From: Pseudomonadales bacterium
GTDB taxonomy: Bacteria > Pseudomonadota > Gammaproteobacteria > Pseudomonadales > Azotimanducaceae
Direction: 5' to 3'
NCBI GenBank assembly: GCA_017642855.1
Contig: JAEPOO010000001.1
Coordinates: 1,645,072 to 1,709,071, forward strand
DNA length: 64,000 nt
Shown: one piece after another, positions 1 through 8,931 of the stretch
Position numbering within the stretch: position 1 is the stretch's first letter
Layout of the letters: each line of letters opens with the position of its first letter
Program-made: the position numbers and the translations under genes
Notes under the pieces: model-generated
Seen by the model: the letters and a program-made list of their open reading frames with translations, nothing else
What the model was told of the DNA's origin: nothing
Database searches by the model: none

Positions 1-864
1 GACCCAGGCAATACAGTTACGGGGCACTTTTCTGATTCGCAGACCATTGTTGATCGCGTCTTTCAGAATATCTTCTTCAAGCTCCAGTTCGGCAATGTCT
101 CCACTGTTGTAAAGATTCAGTAGCGACCTGCTATCCGCTGTGATGTAACCGAAATCAAGCGCTTCCAGCCTGACCTCCTCTTTGTTCCAGTAATGCGGAT
201 TTCGGGAAAGCTCGATATTGGCGCTGTGAACCCACTCATCAATGATGAAGGGACCGTTCGACAAGATGTTCTTTGCATCTGCCGCATGACGATCGCCCTG
301 GGCTTCAACAAATTTCTGATTCAGTGGGAAGTAGTTAACGGTCGATGCGATGTGGATGAAGTAAGAGGCAGGCTGACTCAACGTGACTCGAAAGGTGAAG
401 TCATCCAATGCTTCAACGCCGAGCTCCTGAGCAGGGAGCTCACCGGACATAATCTCGTCAGCATTAGCGATGAGATGTGCAAACAAGGTCGAACCGCGCG
501 CACCGGTTTTCGGATCCACCAATCGCCGCCAAGAGTAAACAAAATCGTGGGCCGTGACAGGGTCGCCGTTACTCCACTTGGCATTGTCGCGGAGGTGGAA
601 AGTCATCTGCATGACTTCGATATCCCAAGATTTCGCAATGCGGGGAACGACCTGCCCCCTGCGATTAACACCGACAAGACCTTCGTTACTCAAACGAAGC
701 ACCTTGGAACTGGTGGTGTCTTCGCTGAGAGAGCTGTCTAGATTCGGCGGCTCCTGCCTCAAAGCTATGGTGATACTGCCGTTTTCGAGATCAACACCCT
801 TTGCAGATAAGGAAAGAGGGCTGGCCAAAGACGTGATAAGTATCAGCGCCGCGAGGAACGTCAA
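1..864 (-). CDS. Oligopeptide ABC transporter substrate-binding protein (SBP family 5), C-terminus cut by window edge
   Basis: This is the N-terminal 288 residues of a periplasmic peptide-binding protein of the OppA/DppA family. A hydrophobic signal peptide spans about residues 1-22. It is followed by family 5 landmarks: LRQEPPNLDSSLSEDT near residue 33, LRDNAKWSNGDPVTAHDFVY near 90, and NPHYWNKEEVRLEAL near 210. The family binds peptides and delivers them to an Opp-type permease. No ATG lies between the upstream stop and the mature part. TTG at 862-864, behind the purine-rich stretch GAGGCGGGG, is the best start. It lies two bases past the stop of the acyl-CoA synthetase gene, so the two are probably co-transcribed. 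The gene runs off the left edge, so permease partners cannot be seen. Confidence 0.85.
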   Translation of the reverse strand, partial: MTFLAALILITSLASPLSLSAKGVDLENGSITIALRQEPPNLDSSLSEDTTSSKVLRLSNEGLVGVNRRGQVVPRIAKSWDIEVMQMTFHLRDNAKWSNGDPVTAHDFVYSWRRLVDPKTGARGSTLFAHLIANADEIMSGELPAQELGVEALDDFTFRVTLSQPASYFIHIASTVNYFPLNQKFVEAQGDRHAADAKNILSNGPFIIDEWVHSANIELSRNPHYWNKEEVRLEALDFGYITADSRSLLNLYNSGDIAELELEEDILKDAINNGLRIRKVPRNCIAWV

Positions 865-866
865 AC

Positions 867-2693
867 TTAGTACCCCGCCTCTGAAGCCATGACCTTTTCA
901 TAGAACTCGACATCCAGCTTTTCATAGCCGGACCCTCCCGGCTTCCAGACGTAGATGTCATCAGTGACCTTATCCGGATGATAAGCAGCTTCCCGCAAAT
1001 CACCCTTCTGTAGCTTGAAGGTTCCCGTCAGCTGCTGTTCCGGCAGAATTCGAATAAAGACCGGTCTTGCATAGCTGGCGAGATCCTTTTGCACCAGCTC
1101 GGACACACTTGTCGGATCAAAGGTCGCGCCCTCTTTAAGCAGGAGAGCCGCCATGCCCGCACGACCGTCGGTGCCTGGCACTTCGACACCATAGACATTA
1201 CAGACTTCGATATCTTCATGACCGTTGATGATTTCGCCCACTTCATTGGTGGAACAGTTCTCGCCTTTCCAGCGGAAGGTATCGCCCACCCTGTCGACAA
1301 ACTGGTAATGCTTCAGTCCAAGCGCAAAACCCGCATCGACCATTTTGATCAAGTCGCCCGTATTAAAGTAGGCATCTCCTTTCTTGAAGACATCTCGAAG
1401 AATTTTCTTTTCCGTTGCTTCGCGATCGGTATAACCAACGAATTCCGTCGCGGCGGTTATGGGCCCTAAGAGCAGGCCAGGCTCACCGGGTTCTACCTTT
1501 TTGCAGAACCCATTCGCATCCCGAACGATTTCGTCATTTGCGACATCGTACTGGACTAATGACGGCGGCATGATCGCAGCGCCAATGGTTTTATCGCGGT
1601 TGAAGAAATTCATGAACGTAGCGTTACCCTCTGAAGCGCCATAGAACTCATAGATCCCCGGTATCTGAAAACGCTCTTTGAACTCCATCCAGATATCCGG
1701 TCGTAAACCGTTACCTGTCATCTTTTCTATCGGATTGTTGCCATCGTCAGCTTTTACCGGTTGAGACAACAGGTATCGGCAGAGCTCGCCGATATAAATA
1801 AAGGCATTACAGCGATGTTCCCTGACGTCATTCAGGAATTGGCTTGCTGAGAACTTACGCTTCAGCACAACCGATGCGCCGACTTCCATGGCACCTAAGA
1901 AGCCAATACACAATCCGGTCGCATGATAGAGCGGGAGACAGATATAAAGCGTATCGTCCCTTTTCAGTTTCCAACCAACTCTTTTACCCAGCTCACAAAA
2001 GAGTGTCTGTCTGCCTTGTTTCTGGATAGCCGCTTTCGGAAGACCGGTGGTACCTGATGTAAAAATGTAGAGCGCAGGGTCCTGCTGCCTGACGGGAACA
2101 ATGTTTTCTTCGGCAATGGGAAGCGTATCACCAGTGACCTGAGAAAAGTCGACCGCCCAGTTTGGTGTCGGTGCCGCATCTTTGTCTGCAACTTTGTCTG
2201 CAACGACCAGAAAATCTTTGCCTTCTTCCAGGTTACAGTCGGCTTTGACTTCACCCACCGTGTCCGCGTGTTCACTTCCGACCACAAATGCCTTCGCGTT
2301 TGTGGTGGTCACGCAATGCACCAACTGGGCACCGTGGAGATTGGTATTGATGAGGGAAACTGCGGCACCGGCACGCATGATGCCGAACATGTTTTCGATG
2401 AACTCAATTCGGTTGTCCATCATCAGGCTAACCGTGTCGCCGAATGTCACACCCCGTTCTCTAAGCGCCTGGGCCACCTGGCTGACGCGTTGATCCAGCT
2501 CGCCCCAGGTAATGCTACGACCCTCAAAAATGATCGCGTTTTTGTTTGGACACTCGCTTGCTGTCTTCGCCAATCGCATCGGCAAATTGTCCACGACATC
2601 CGGTGCAGGTGGCTTTGCCATCCTGACCGCCAAAGGCACCAGATCTCTGAAGATGACCTTCGCGCTGGATAGAGTTTCCGCAACAATCGACAT
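867..2693 (-). CDS. Long-chain acyl-CoA synthetase, FATP type
   Basis: A 608-residue adenylate-forming enzyme expected to activate long- or very-long-chain fatty acids to acyl-CoA with ATP. The AMP-binding P-loop IFTSGTTGLPKA is near residue 210 and the NTGDLIK motif near 447. The FATP-type region FYGASEGN lies between them. Length and motif order match bacterial FATP-like synthetases (PRK08279 type) better than classical FadD. The start ATG is at 2691-2693. A perfect in-frame 12-base tandem repeat (2181-2204) encodes VADK twice. The gene is followed almost directly by the peptide-binding protein gene. Broad function is secure; chain length and substrate are not determined. Confidence 0.9.
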   Translation of the reverse strand: MSIVAETLSSAKVIFRDLVPLAVRMAKPPAPDVVDNLPMRLAKTASECPNKNAIIFEGRSITWGELDQRVSQVAQALRERGVTFGDTVSLMMDNRIEFIENMFGIMRAGAAVSLINTNLHGAQLVHCVTTTNAKAFVVGSEHADTVGEVKADCNLEEGKDFLVVADKVADKDAAPTPNWAVDFSQVTGDTLPIAEENIVPVRQQDPALYIFTSGTTGLPKAAIQKQGRQTLFCELGKRVGWKLKRDDTLYICLPLYHATGLCIGFLGAMEVGASVVLKRKFSASQFLNDVREHRCNAFIYIGELCRYLLSQPVKADDGNNPIEKMTGNGLRPDIWMEFKERFQIPGIYEFYGASEGNATFMNFFNRDKTIGAAIMPPSLVQYDVANDEIVRDANGFCKKVEPGEPGLLLGPITAATEFVGYTDREATEKKILRDVFKKGDAYFNTGDLIKMVDAGFALGLKHYQFVDRVGDTFRWKGENCSTNEVGEIINGHEDIEVCNVYGVEVPGTDGRAGMAALLLKEGATFDPTSVSELVQKDLASYARPVFIRILPEQQLTGTFKLQKGDLREAAYHPDKVTDDIYVWKPGGSGYEKLDVEFYEKVMASEAGY

Positions 2694-2801
2694 ATCTACT
2701 TTTCCTGTTCTGCGAGCCCGTAATCATCGCCTAAATCTGACAAAAGTTTTAGCCGAATTGTCCGTTGGTTTGTTTCGATTGCGCCAAATTGGATCTTGCC
2801 G

Positions 2802-4343
2802 TTATGGATAGGTATAGGTTGCCGCCAGACCGAGCGGTATACCCAGAGCCCAAAAAGCCAGCAGCAGCAAACTCCAGCCGATCAGCAACGTCACTGAAAA
2901 CGGCAGCATCATCGCTGTGACTGTACCAATACCTGTGCCTTTCACCCATCTCTGACAGTAGGCGACAACCAGCGGAAAGTAAGGCATCAACGGCGTAATG
3001 ATATTCGTAGATGAATCTCCAACCCGATAAGCAGCCTGGGTTAATTCCGGCGATATCCCCACCTGCATCAGAATGGGCACAAATATCGGTGCCAGCAGTG
3101 CCCATTTGCCGGAGGCAGAACCTACCAGGAGATTCACAAAGGCAGTCAACAGCACAATGCCTATAATCGTCATGCTGCCAGGCAGCGACAGTCGTTGAAG
3201 CACATCAGCACCCTCCACGGCCAACAAGGCTCCCAGATTGCTCTGACCGAATGCATAAGTGAACTGGGCACAGAAAAACACCATCACCAGATAGTAAGAC
3301 ATCGTGGTCATGCTTTGTGTCATACCCGCAATGATGTCGCGATGGTCTTTCACGGTTCCTGCGACGTAGCCATAAATCGTTCCCGGAATGATAAACAGCA
3401 GAAAAATCAACGGCACAATCGACTGCATGATCGGTGCACTGAAAGCGGTTAATTCACCGGAAGCTGATCTGAGAGGAGAGTCAGCCGGATACAAGGCGGC
3501 GACCAGCAGAAGAATACCCACCGCCATGGCGGCAAGACCAGCAAGCAAACCTCGTCGTTCTTCAGGCATCAGAGGCTGCATCTCACTATCAGCCAAATCC
3601 TCACCGTCAACCTTCGTGCCACTGAGCCTCGGCTCTACGACTTTATCGGTGACGTACCAGCCCACCGCAATCACGAAAATGGAGGACACACTGGTAAACA
3701 TCCAGTTGCTCAGCGGGTTTACTTCTCGCGAAGAATCCAGCATCTGCGCTGCCTGTTGTGTAAACCCCTGTAGCAAAGGATCGATCCCGGAGGGGACAAA
3801 GTTCGCCGCGAAGCCACCGGAAACACCGGCAAAGGCGCATGCAATGCCGGCCAGTGGATGGCGGCCCGCCGAATAGAAGATGATGCCGCCTAAAGGAATC
3901 ACGAGAACGTAACCCGCGTCCGCAGCCGTGTGACTGACGATGGCCACCAGAAGCAGCATCGGCGTAATCAGCTTGTCCGGCGTGATAGAAAGCAGGCTCT
4001 TCAATCCCGCTTGAATGAAACCGGTATGTTCAGCAACACCAACACCTAACATGGCCACAAGTACCACACCTAATGGCGCAAAACCCGTAAAGGTGGTCAC
4101 CATGCTGGAGAGGAAAGTCGCAAGGCTGGTTCCGCTCAGCTGATTTTGAACGGCCAGCGCTCTGGTGCCCTCAAGCGAAGGTACGGTAAACGCATAATCC
4201 GCAAGCAGCCAGGAAACGACCCAGACGATGAGCATACCGTACAGAAACAGGATCGCCGGGTCCGGCAATCGATTCCCTGCCCGCTCAACAGCTCCGAGGA
4301 ATCGATAAATCAGGCCTGATTCTGTGTTAATTTCTTCTGACAT
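2802..4343 (-). CDS. abgT: AbgT family transporter
   Basis: A 513-residue integral membrane protein of the AbgT family, whose members import p-aminobenzoyl-glutamate or act as proton-driven exporters of sulfonamide-like antimetabolites. Family features include the N-terminal segment LIYRFLGAVERAGNRLPDPA, the central SHTAADAGYVLVIPLGGIIF, and the C-terminal RVGDSSTNIITPLMPYFPLV. About a dozen hydrophobic segments are visible. An upstream in-frame ATG would add 13 residues of atypical sequence, so ATG at 4341-4343 (MSEEINTESG) is preferred. It is divergent from the small membrane protein gene at 4395 and sits alone on its strand. Import versus efflux cannot be decided from sequence. Confidence 0.9.
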   Translation of the reverse strand: MSEEINTESGLIYRFLGAVERAGNRLPDPAILFLYGMLIVWVVSWLLADYAFTVPSLEGTRALAVQNQLSGTSLATFLSSMVTTFTGFAPLGVVLVAMLGVGVAEHTGFIQAGLKSLLSITPDKLITPMLLLVAIVSHTAADAGYVLVIPLGGIIFYSAGRHPLAGIACAFAGVSGGFAANFVPSGIDPLLQGFTQQAAQMLDSSREVNPLSNWMFTSVSSIFVIAVGWYVTDKVVEPRLSGTKVDGEDLADSEMQPLMPEERRGLLAGLAAMAVGILLLVAALYPADSPLRSASGELTAFSAPIMQSIVPLIFLLFIIPGTIYGYVAGTVKDHRDIIAGMTQSMTTMSYYLVMVFFCAQFTYAFGQSNLGALLAVEGADVLQRLSLPGSMTIIGIVLLTAFVNLLVGSASGKWALLAPIFVPILMQVGISPELTQAAYRVGDSSTNIITPLMPYFPLVVAYCQRWVKGTGIGTVTAMMLPFSVTLLIGWSLLLLAFWALGIPLGLAATYTYP

Positions 4344-4394
4344 AACGAACCAAATCTTAAAATCGAAACCAAAAACCAACAAGGATTGTAACCA

Positions 4395-4664
4395 TTGAGA
4401 GCGGTTATTCGATCAATTTTCAGCCCGATCCTTAAACCACTGGAATCAGGCAACGAACCCTATATTTACAAGCGATCCCACCGGATTATCCTCGTCACCG
4501 TCTCAGGATTGTTTGCGATCCTCGCGTCTCTTTCTTTTTTCCTGGCACCTTCGATTGACTATTTGTTTCCCGTCATCGTTTTCGGTGCTGTCAGTCTTTG
4601 CGGATTCGTTGTTGGCGCTGTGGGTGAGGACATTGCGGTCGCCAGAATCTGGGGCTCCAAATGA
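4395..4664 (+). CDS. Small two-TM membrane protein of unknown function
   Basis: An 89-residue protein starting at TTG 4395, with AAGGAT about ten bases upstream. It has a basic N-terminus, then two hydrophobic segments (about residues 31-50 and 57-78), and a short polar tail ending WGSK. I do not recognise the family. Its last codon and stop overlap the start of the NADAR gene by four bases (ATGA, 4661-4664), which indicates translational coupling. A role together with that enzyme is a reasonable inference, but no function can be named. Confidence 0.7.
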   Translation: MRAVIRSIFSPILKPLESGNEPYIYKRSHRIILVTVSGLFAILASLSFFLAPSIDYLFPVIVFGAVSLCGFVVGAVGEDIAVARIWGSK

Positions 4665-5128
4665 GCATGTTCAACACGCCGTCCGAAGATTCGAAATTCC
4701 TGTCACGGCTAGACCCCAGGGAACTGCTGGGCACTGTCTCCAATCATCCAATTCAGCTTGAAGATCGTGTCTGGCCCACAGTCGAGCACTATGTCCAGGC
4801 CATACAGTTTGAGAACGAAGACAAACAGGAGAAGATTCGCATGGCTGCTTCAACGGATGCGGCAAGAAAACTCGGCAAGACCGGCTGGTTCAAAAAAAAC
4901 CGTAAAAACTGGAAGAGTCTGCGTTTCGTTTACATGACACGCGCGATCTACACCAAATGCAAGGCCTACCCGGAAATTGCAGAGACGCTCCTGGCTACCC
5001 AGGAAGAACACCTGGTTGAGAATGATCAATACGACTATTACTGGGGGTGTGGTCGCGATCGTCGCGGCGAAAACGCCTTCGGCAGGGTGCTGATGCAGGT
5101 CAGGGCAAAGCTGCGGGAAGAAAGTTGA
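4661..5128 (+). CDS. NADAR family protein (YbiA/RibX-like N-glycosidase fold)
   Basis: A 155-residue protein with the NADAR signature: WPTVEHYVQAIQF near residue 40 and YYWGCGRDRRGENAFGRVLM near the C-terminus. It corresponds to the whole domain of E. coli YbiA, a family that cleaves early riboflavin-pathway intermediates or, in other members, ADP-ribose derivatives. The typical YWGxGxxxxGxNxLG pattern is present with Phe for Leu. It overlaps the upstream membrane protein gene by four bases and converges on the MDR reductase with a three-base gap. The family call is firm. Whether it acts in metabolite damage control, ADP-ribosylation or defence is open. Confidence 0.88.
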   Translation: MSMFNTPSEDSKFLSRLDPRELLGTVSNHPIQLEDRVWPTVEHYVQAIQFENEDKQEKIRMAASTDAARKLGKTGWFKKNRKNWKSLRFVYMTRAIYTKCKAYPEIAETLLATQEEHLVENDQYDYYWGCGRDRRGENAFGRVLMQVRAKLREES

Positions 5129-5131
5129 CCT

Positions 5132-6130
5132 TTAGTGGGCCTTCACCAACAGTTTGCCAAGATTACCACCCTGGAACATAAACTGAAGCGCATCCGGATA
5201 ACGGTCGATGCCATCGAGAATTTCTTCCGGCATCGCAATCGATCCTTCCATTGCCCAGTCTTTCAGTTCCCGGGTCGCCTCAGGGATGCTCTCTGGAAAA
5301 TGGAAGTAGGCAAACCCTTCCATGATCGATTGCCTTTCCGCCAACCGAAGGTACATGCTTGGGCCCGAGACATTGTCCATATCATCGTACTGGGACACAG
5401 CACCGCAAATAACCACTCGTGACCTCATCGCAATGTTGTCGAGCACTGCATCCAGAACCGCTCCACCGACATTATCGAAAAAGACATTCACCCCTTCAGG
5501 CGCAAGTTCTTTTAAGCGCGCTCCCATATCCTCACTTTTGTAATCGATGGCTGCATCAAAGCCAAGTTCATTCGTGAGGTAGTCTGTTTTTCTCTGGCCA
5601 CCGGCAATGCCAATCACGCTTGCGCCATCTCTTTTGGCAATCTGACCGGCGATGGAGCCAACTGCTCCTGCTGCGGCTGAAACTACGAATACCTCTCCCG
5701 GTCCCGGTTTCGCAACCCGGCGCACGCCTATCCATGCAGTCACGCCGGTCGAACCACCAAGCACACCCAACCAGGCGCTCAAAGGCAAATGGGTTTCTTC
5801 GATCTTCTCGAGCTGTTCCGGAGATACTGTGGCGATCGTCTGTGCACACAATCCACCGCGAACTGCCTGCCCTGGTTCCCAGCCTTCCACATTGGATTCA
5901 AGAATCCTGCCAACACCACCCGCAAGAATGGGTTCGCCAATACCCACCTGCATATGAAACCCTTCACCGCGCAGCATCGTTCTCGTACCTGCATCAACAG
6001 AAATGTATTCCACTCCAACGCGTAACTTGCCCGGTGGCAGCGCGCCAAGAATCTCGCTTTCAACAGCGAAACAGTCTGATGTTGCCTCTCCAACAGGTCT
6101 ACGCTTCAAAATAACACGGGTGTTTTCCAT
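5132..6130 (-). CDS. Zinc-less MDR family NADP-dependent oxidoreductase (prostaglandin reductase-like)
   Basis: A 332-residue medium-chain reductase of the zinc-independent leukotriene B4 dehydrogenase / CurA branch. Members reduce activated C=C bonds of enones using NADPH. The cofactor motif AAAGAVGSIAGQIAK is near residue 150, and FFDNVGGAVLDAVL near 215 is typical of the branch. The zinc-ligand cysteines of alcohol dehydrogenases are absent. The start ATG is preceded by AGGAA. A second member of the branch is at 41917-42939. Substrate unknown. Confidence 0.88.
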   Translation of the reverse strand: MENTRVILKRRPVGEATSDCFAVESEILGALPPGKLRVGVEYISVDAGTRTMLRGEGFHMQVGIGEPILAGGVGRILESNVEGWEPGQAVRGGLCAQTIATVSPEQLEKIEETHLPLSAWLGVLGGSTGVTAWIGVRRVAKPGPGEVFVVSAAAGAVGSIAGQIAKRDGASVIGIAGGQRKTDYLTNELGFDAAIDYKSEDMGARLKELAPEGVNVFFDNVGGAVLDAVLDNIAMRSRVVICGAVSQYDDMDNVSGPSMYLRLAERQSIMEGFAYFHFPESIPEATRELKDWAMEGSIAMPEEILDGIDRYPDALQFMFQGGNLGKLLVKAH

Positions 6131-6237
6131 CGATGATTCCTATCGTCAAGCAGGTGAACAGGATTTTGCTATTGTGCAGTGCGCAAAAATGATTACAATG
6201 CGCCCGCGAGCCAAACTTACCAAAGGGAGACAACGTA

Positions 6238-6417
6238 ATGAACAATCAAATCAACGAGGCGAAAGACACTGTAGAAGCTATTGCCGCCCCACAAAGCCGC
6301 ATTGCTGACATCATCGAAAGCCCATTTGCTTCAGCCATGCTGGCCACCGCAGCGACAGCGGTTGCGGTCAGCTGTGTACTCGGTGGCATGGGCATTATTA
6401 ACCTTATCCTGAGCTAA
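6238..6417 (+). CDS. Small single-TM membrane protein, 59 residues
   Basis: An open frame of 59 codons beginning MNNQINEAKDTVEAI and ending GGMGIINLILS. GGGAGA lies eight bases upstream of the ATG, a good ribosome binding site. The first half is polar and helical, the second half (about residues 31-58) is one hydrophobic, Ala/Val/Gly-rich segment. It fills the space between the MDR gene and the CNNM gene, and its TAA stop interlocks with the TAG stop of that gene over 6414-6417. No family is recognised. The protein is below common length cut-offs and easily missed. Confidence 0.6.
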   Translation: MNNQINEAKDTVEAIAAPQSRIADIIESPFASAMLATAATAVAVSCVLGGMGIINLILS

Positions 6418-7505
6418 GCACTTTCCGGAGGAGGCGTTTTCTGCGCCTCCTCAACCAACCCTCGCGAACGGGCCCTCTTCTGCCATTCCCTTCGCGCGAT
6501 CACCCTCATATCCGCGTCTTTATCAAATTCATCAAGGATTTCCTGCCCCAACAGGGTCTCTATTGCGTCTTCCATCGTGACAATTCCGGCCATGCCTCCG
6601 AATTCGTCGACAACCGCGGCAATATGCTCTCGTCTAGAGATCAATCGGTCGAACAGTTCAGGTAAAGGAAAGGATTCCTGAACGATCATAATGTCCCTAC
6701 GAAGACTGACAATTGCATTGCCGCCGTTGCCATCAATCTTCGCGGTCAACAAATCGCTCTTGAGTACAAATCCTGTTACATGATCCTTCGATCCATTCTG
6801 GTAAGTCGGGATTCGTGAAAACCTTAGCTGCTCTTCATTAGACAGGAAGCCATCAATGCTTTGTTCTTCTGATACAGCGACAACCACCGTCCGGGGCGTC
6901 ATAATGTCTTCTGCACGAACGGATTCAAACCTGATCAGATTCGTGATGATTTCTGACTCGTTCCGCTCGAACACACCTTCCCGCGCGCCAATCTCCGCCA
7001 TGGTCATGAAATCGGATCGTGAAAAAACACTCCCTTCTATATCTCTCTTCAAAAGACTCGTTAACCCCTGGCACAACCATACAAGAGGCGCTAACAGGAA
7101 CATGACTATTTTCAGGGAACCAACGGTAAATCCCGCCAACTCTTTCCAATAAGTTGCGCCCAAGGTTTTAGGCACGATCTCCGAAAATAGAAGGATCGCC
7201 AAGGTCATGACAGCGGGCACCACCAAAGCCGTGATCACGGGATTGGCATCAGCCCAGATGATGGATGCCTGTGCGCCCACACCGATCGCACCCACCGTGT
7301 GGGCAATCGTATTCAGCGTCAGAATTGCGGCTAAAGGCTTATCAATATTGGCTTTGAACTTTGCCAGGTGTTTACCCAGACTTTCGTCTTCCTGAGCTTT
7401 AATCTCCGCGAAGGTTGGCGTAATACTGAGCAATGCTGCTTCCCAAAGCGAGCAGAGGAACGAAAAGACAATGGAGACAAGGAAAAAGGTTAAGAGCAGA
7501 GTCAT
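6414..7505 (-). CDS. CNNM/CorC family membrane protein (DUF21 + CBS pair)
   Basis: A 363-residue protein with an N-terminal DUF21 transmembrane domain (about residues 1-170, with LNTIAHTVGAIGVGAQ near 64 and SEIVPKTLGATYWKEL near 107) and a CBS-domain pair (about 195-320, AEDIMTPRTVVVA and DEFGGMAGIVTMEDA). The family is linked to divalent cation (Mg2+/Co2+) transport or resistance. The C-terminal CorC_HlyC transporter-associated domain of longer homologues is missing; the protein ends in a short basic tail. It converges on the 59-residue membrane protein with a four-base overlap. Confidence 0.87.
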   Translation of the reverse strand: MTLLLTFFLVSIVFSFLCSLWEAALLSITPTFAEIKAQEDESLGKHLAKFKANIDKPLAAILTLNTIAHTVGAIGVGAQASIIWADANPVITALVVPAVMTLAILLFSEIVPKTLGATYWKELAGFTVGSLKIVMFLLAPLVWLCQGLTSLLKRDIEGSVFSRSDFMTMAEIGAREGVFERNESEIITNLIRFESVRAEDIMTPRTVVVAVSEEQSIDGFLSNEEQLRFSRIPTYQNGSKDHVTGFVLKSDLLTAKIDGNGGNAIVSLRRDIMIVQESFPLPELFDRLISRREHIAAVVDEFGGMAGIVTMEDAIETLLGQEILDEFDKDADMRVIARREWQKRARSRGLVEEAQKTPPPESA

Positions 7506-7554
7506 ATTCGCAGCTTATCACCCACCGCCGCCTGAACAAACGACAGCTCGAGGC

Positions 7555-8049
7555 TTACGAAATGTGCCTGTTCGAACCAGATTCCGCCACCCGCTGCCGC
7601 GCGAGTTCGTAAACCTGCCGGTTGCCCCGACTCCACGTGACCATCAGAGTCGTCGCATGAATCAGCCATCTCTCTCCATGACGCTTCAGTTTGTGGATGT
7701 AGTGGCCGCCCAGCGTATGGGCGTTATCACCAAGAACGTTGGCAATAAAGTGTTCTGCTTTCATGTAGACGATTGCCGTCGCTTCATCCTCTTCAACCTC
7801 GATCATAAAGTTGGTGAGCACATGCTGCGTGGCATCAAATCCAGGCAACATCGCCTGACACCCGGCTACCCATTCATCGCCAGTTATCTTTGAAGCGGGT
7901 TTGCCGCTATAACTGGAAAAGTCCATCACCAGATCATCGGCGAAAATCGATCTAAAAAGTTTCCAGTCCCTTGAATCAATTCCCCAGGCGTAATTAAGAA
8001 TGGTCTGCTGAATATCCGACTTGTCTTTCAACCGTGCGACTTCATCCAC
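7555..8049 (-). CDS. SnoaL-like / NTF2-fold protein
   Basis: A 164-residue cone-shaped alpha+beta barrel protein of the SnoaL-like group. Evidence is the N-terminal helix LKDKSDIQQTILNYAWGIDS, the following SIFADDLVMDF, and HVLTNFMIEVEEDEATAIVY in the sheet region. Members include small isomerases, dehydratases and hydrolases, many unassigned. The start is GTG 8049, nine bases behind GGAGA. The gene is divergent from the Ddn-like gene at 8101 with about 50 bases between. A distant relative is at 31229-31639. Confidence 0.82.
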   Translation of the reverse strand: MDEVARLKDKSDIQQTILNYAWGIDSRDWKLFRSIFADDLVMDFSSYSGKPASKITGDEWVAGCQAMLPGFDATQHVLTNFMIEVEEDEATAIVYMKAEHFIANVLGDNAHTLGGHYIHKLKRHGERWLIHATTLMVTWSRGNRQVYELARQRVAESGSNRHIS

Positions 8050-8100
8050 GAACTTGTCTCCATGTGATACGCAACATCAGACTCATGTTACAGTAACCGC

Positions 8101-8562
8101 ATGAGTGAAACAGACATGAAAAGCTTCAATGCGAAGATCATTGAAGAGTTCCGCGCCAATAACGGCAAAGTATCCATGTTCGCAGATTATCCTATGGTGA
8201 TTCTTCATACCATCGGTGCGAAATCAGGCAATGAACACCTGGTACCGCTGGTCCTGACCATTAGAGACGATGGCGACTGGATACTTTTTGCATCGTTTGC
8301 CGGGTCACCCAAGAACCCACCATGGGTGTACAACTTGCGGGCACATCCAGAAATTGACATCGAGTACGGCACCGAAATATTCAAGGCCAATATGGTCGAA
8401 CTGGACGAAGCCGCGGCACGCGCCGTTGTGAGCGCACAGGCAGAGGTTTCCGAACAGTTTTCGGGTTATGTCACCTCAGCCGCACCACGACAAATTCCAG
8501 TTTTTCGAGTCGAGCGAGTCTCGCTCAAAGCGGTCGATACCTGTCGTGACCCGGCTCCCTGA
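8101..8562 (+). CDS. Ddn-like deazaflavin-dependent nitroreductase family protein
   Basis: A 153-residue split-barrel protein of the DUF385/Ddn family (F420H2-dependent quinone reductase type). Family features are LHTIGAKSGNEHLVPLVL near residue 38, GSPKNPPWVYNLRAHPE near 75, and the C-terminal RQIPVFRVERV. In actinobacteria such proteins use reduced F420 to reduce quinones or nitroaromatics. A second member is at 60421-60870. Whether this organism makes F420 cannot be told here; related split-barrel proteins can use FMN. Confidence 0.85.
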   Translation: MSETDMKSFNAKIIEEFRANNGKVSMFADYPMVILHTIGAKSGNEHLVPLVLTIRDDGDWILFASFAGSPKNPPWVYNLRAHPEIDIEYGTEIFKANMVELDEAAARAVVSAQAEVSEQFSGYVTSAAPRQIPVFRVERVSLKAVDTCRDPAP

Positions 8563-8931
8563 TCTGCAGAATATTGAGGACAACATCTTCGGACGTCAAT
8601 GCTTCGATGAAATTCGCAAAAGCGCATAACCCATCGAGCATGTAAACGCTCTCCAAGGCCAAGGTACGCTACTCATAGTCACCTGCTTCAGATTCATCCA
8701 GGTAACGGACACCAGACCTATTTGTCCATCAGATTGCCGTTTTCATCTTTGCCGGTGCCCGCAGCCATGCCGTAACACATCACCACCTCTTCTATCGCCT
8801 TTTATCAGGCCGTTCCTGGAGCCGCGCGTCGATTTTTCCTCCAATTTCTGTCGTCGGACACCTGCCATATCACCGTGAAATCAAACACTGACCATGGTAA
8901 TTTTGAATTGACATGCATTCTGGGGGCAGAA
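8563..8931. other. No intact gene; possible degraded coding sequence on the minus strand
   Basis: No frame stays open for a convincing length. On the minus strand short stretches look protein-like, for example EEVVMCYGMAAGTGKDENG just before a stop near 8721, and FANFIEALTSEDVVLNILQ near 8570-8630, in different frames. This suggests a decayed gene remnant, but I cannot name a parent family. The last part precedes the Rieske gene, with a G-rich stretch (GGGGGCAGA) acting as its ribosome binding site. Confidence 0.3.

Noticed and set aside
193..741. 182-residue plus-strand open frame at the left edge
   Set aside because: It lies opposite a clear peptide-binding protein on the minus strand whose family motifs run through the whole region, and its own translation is not protein-like.
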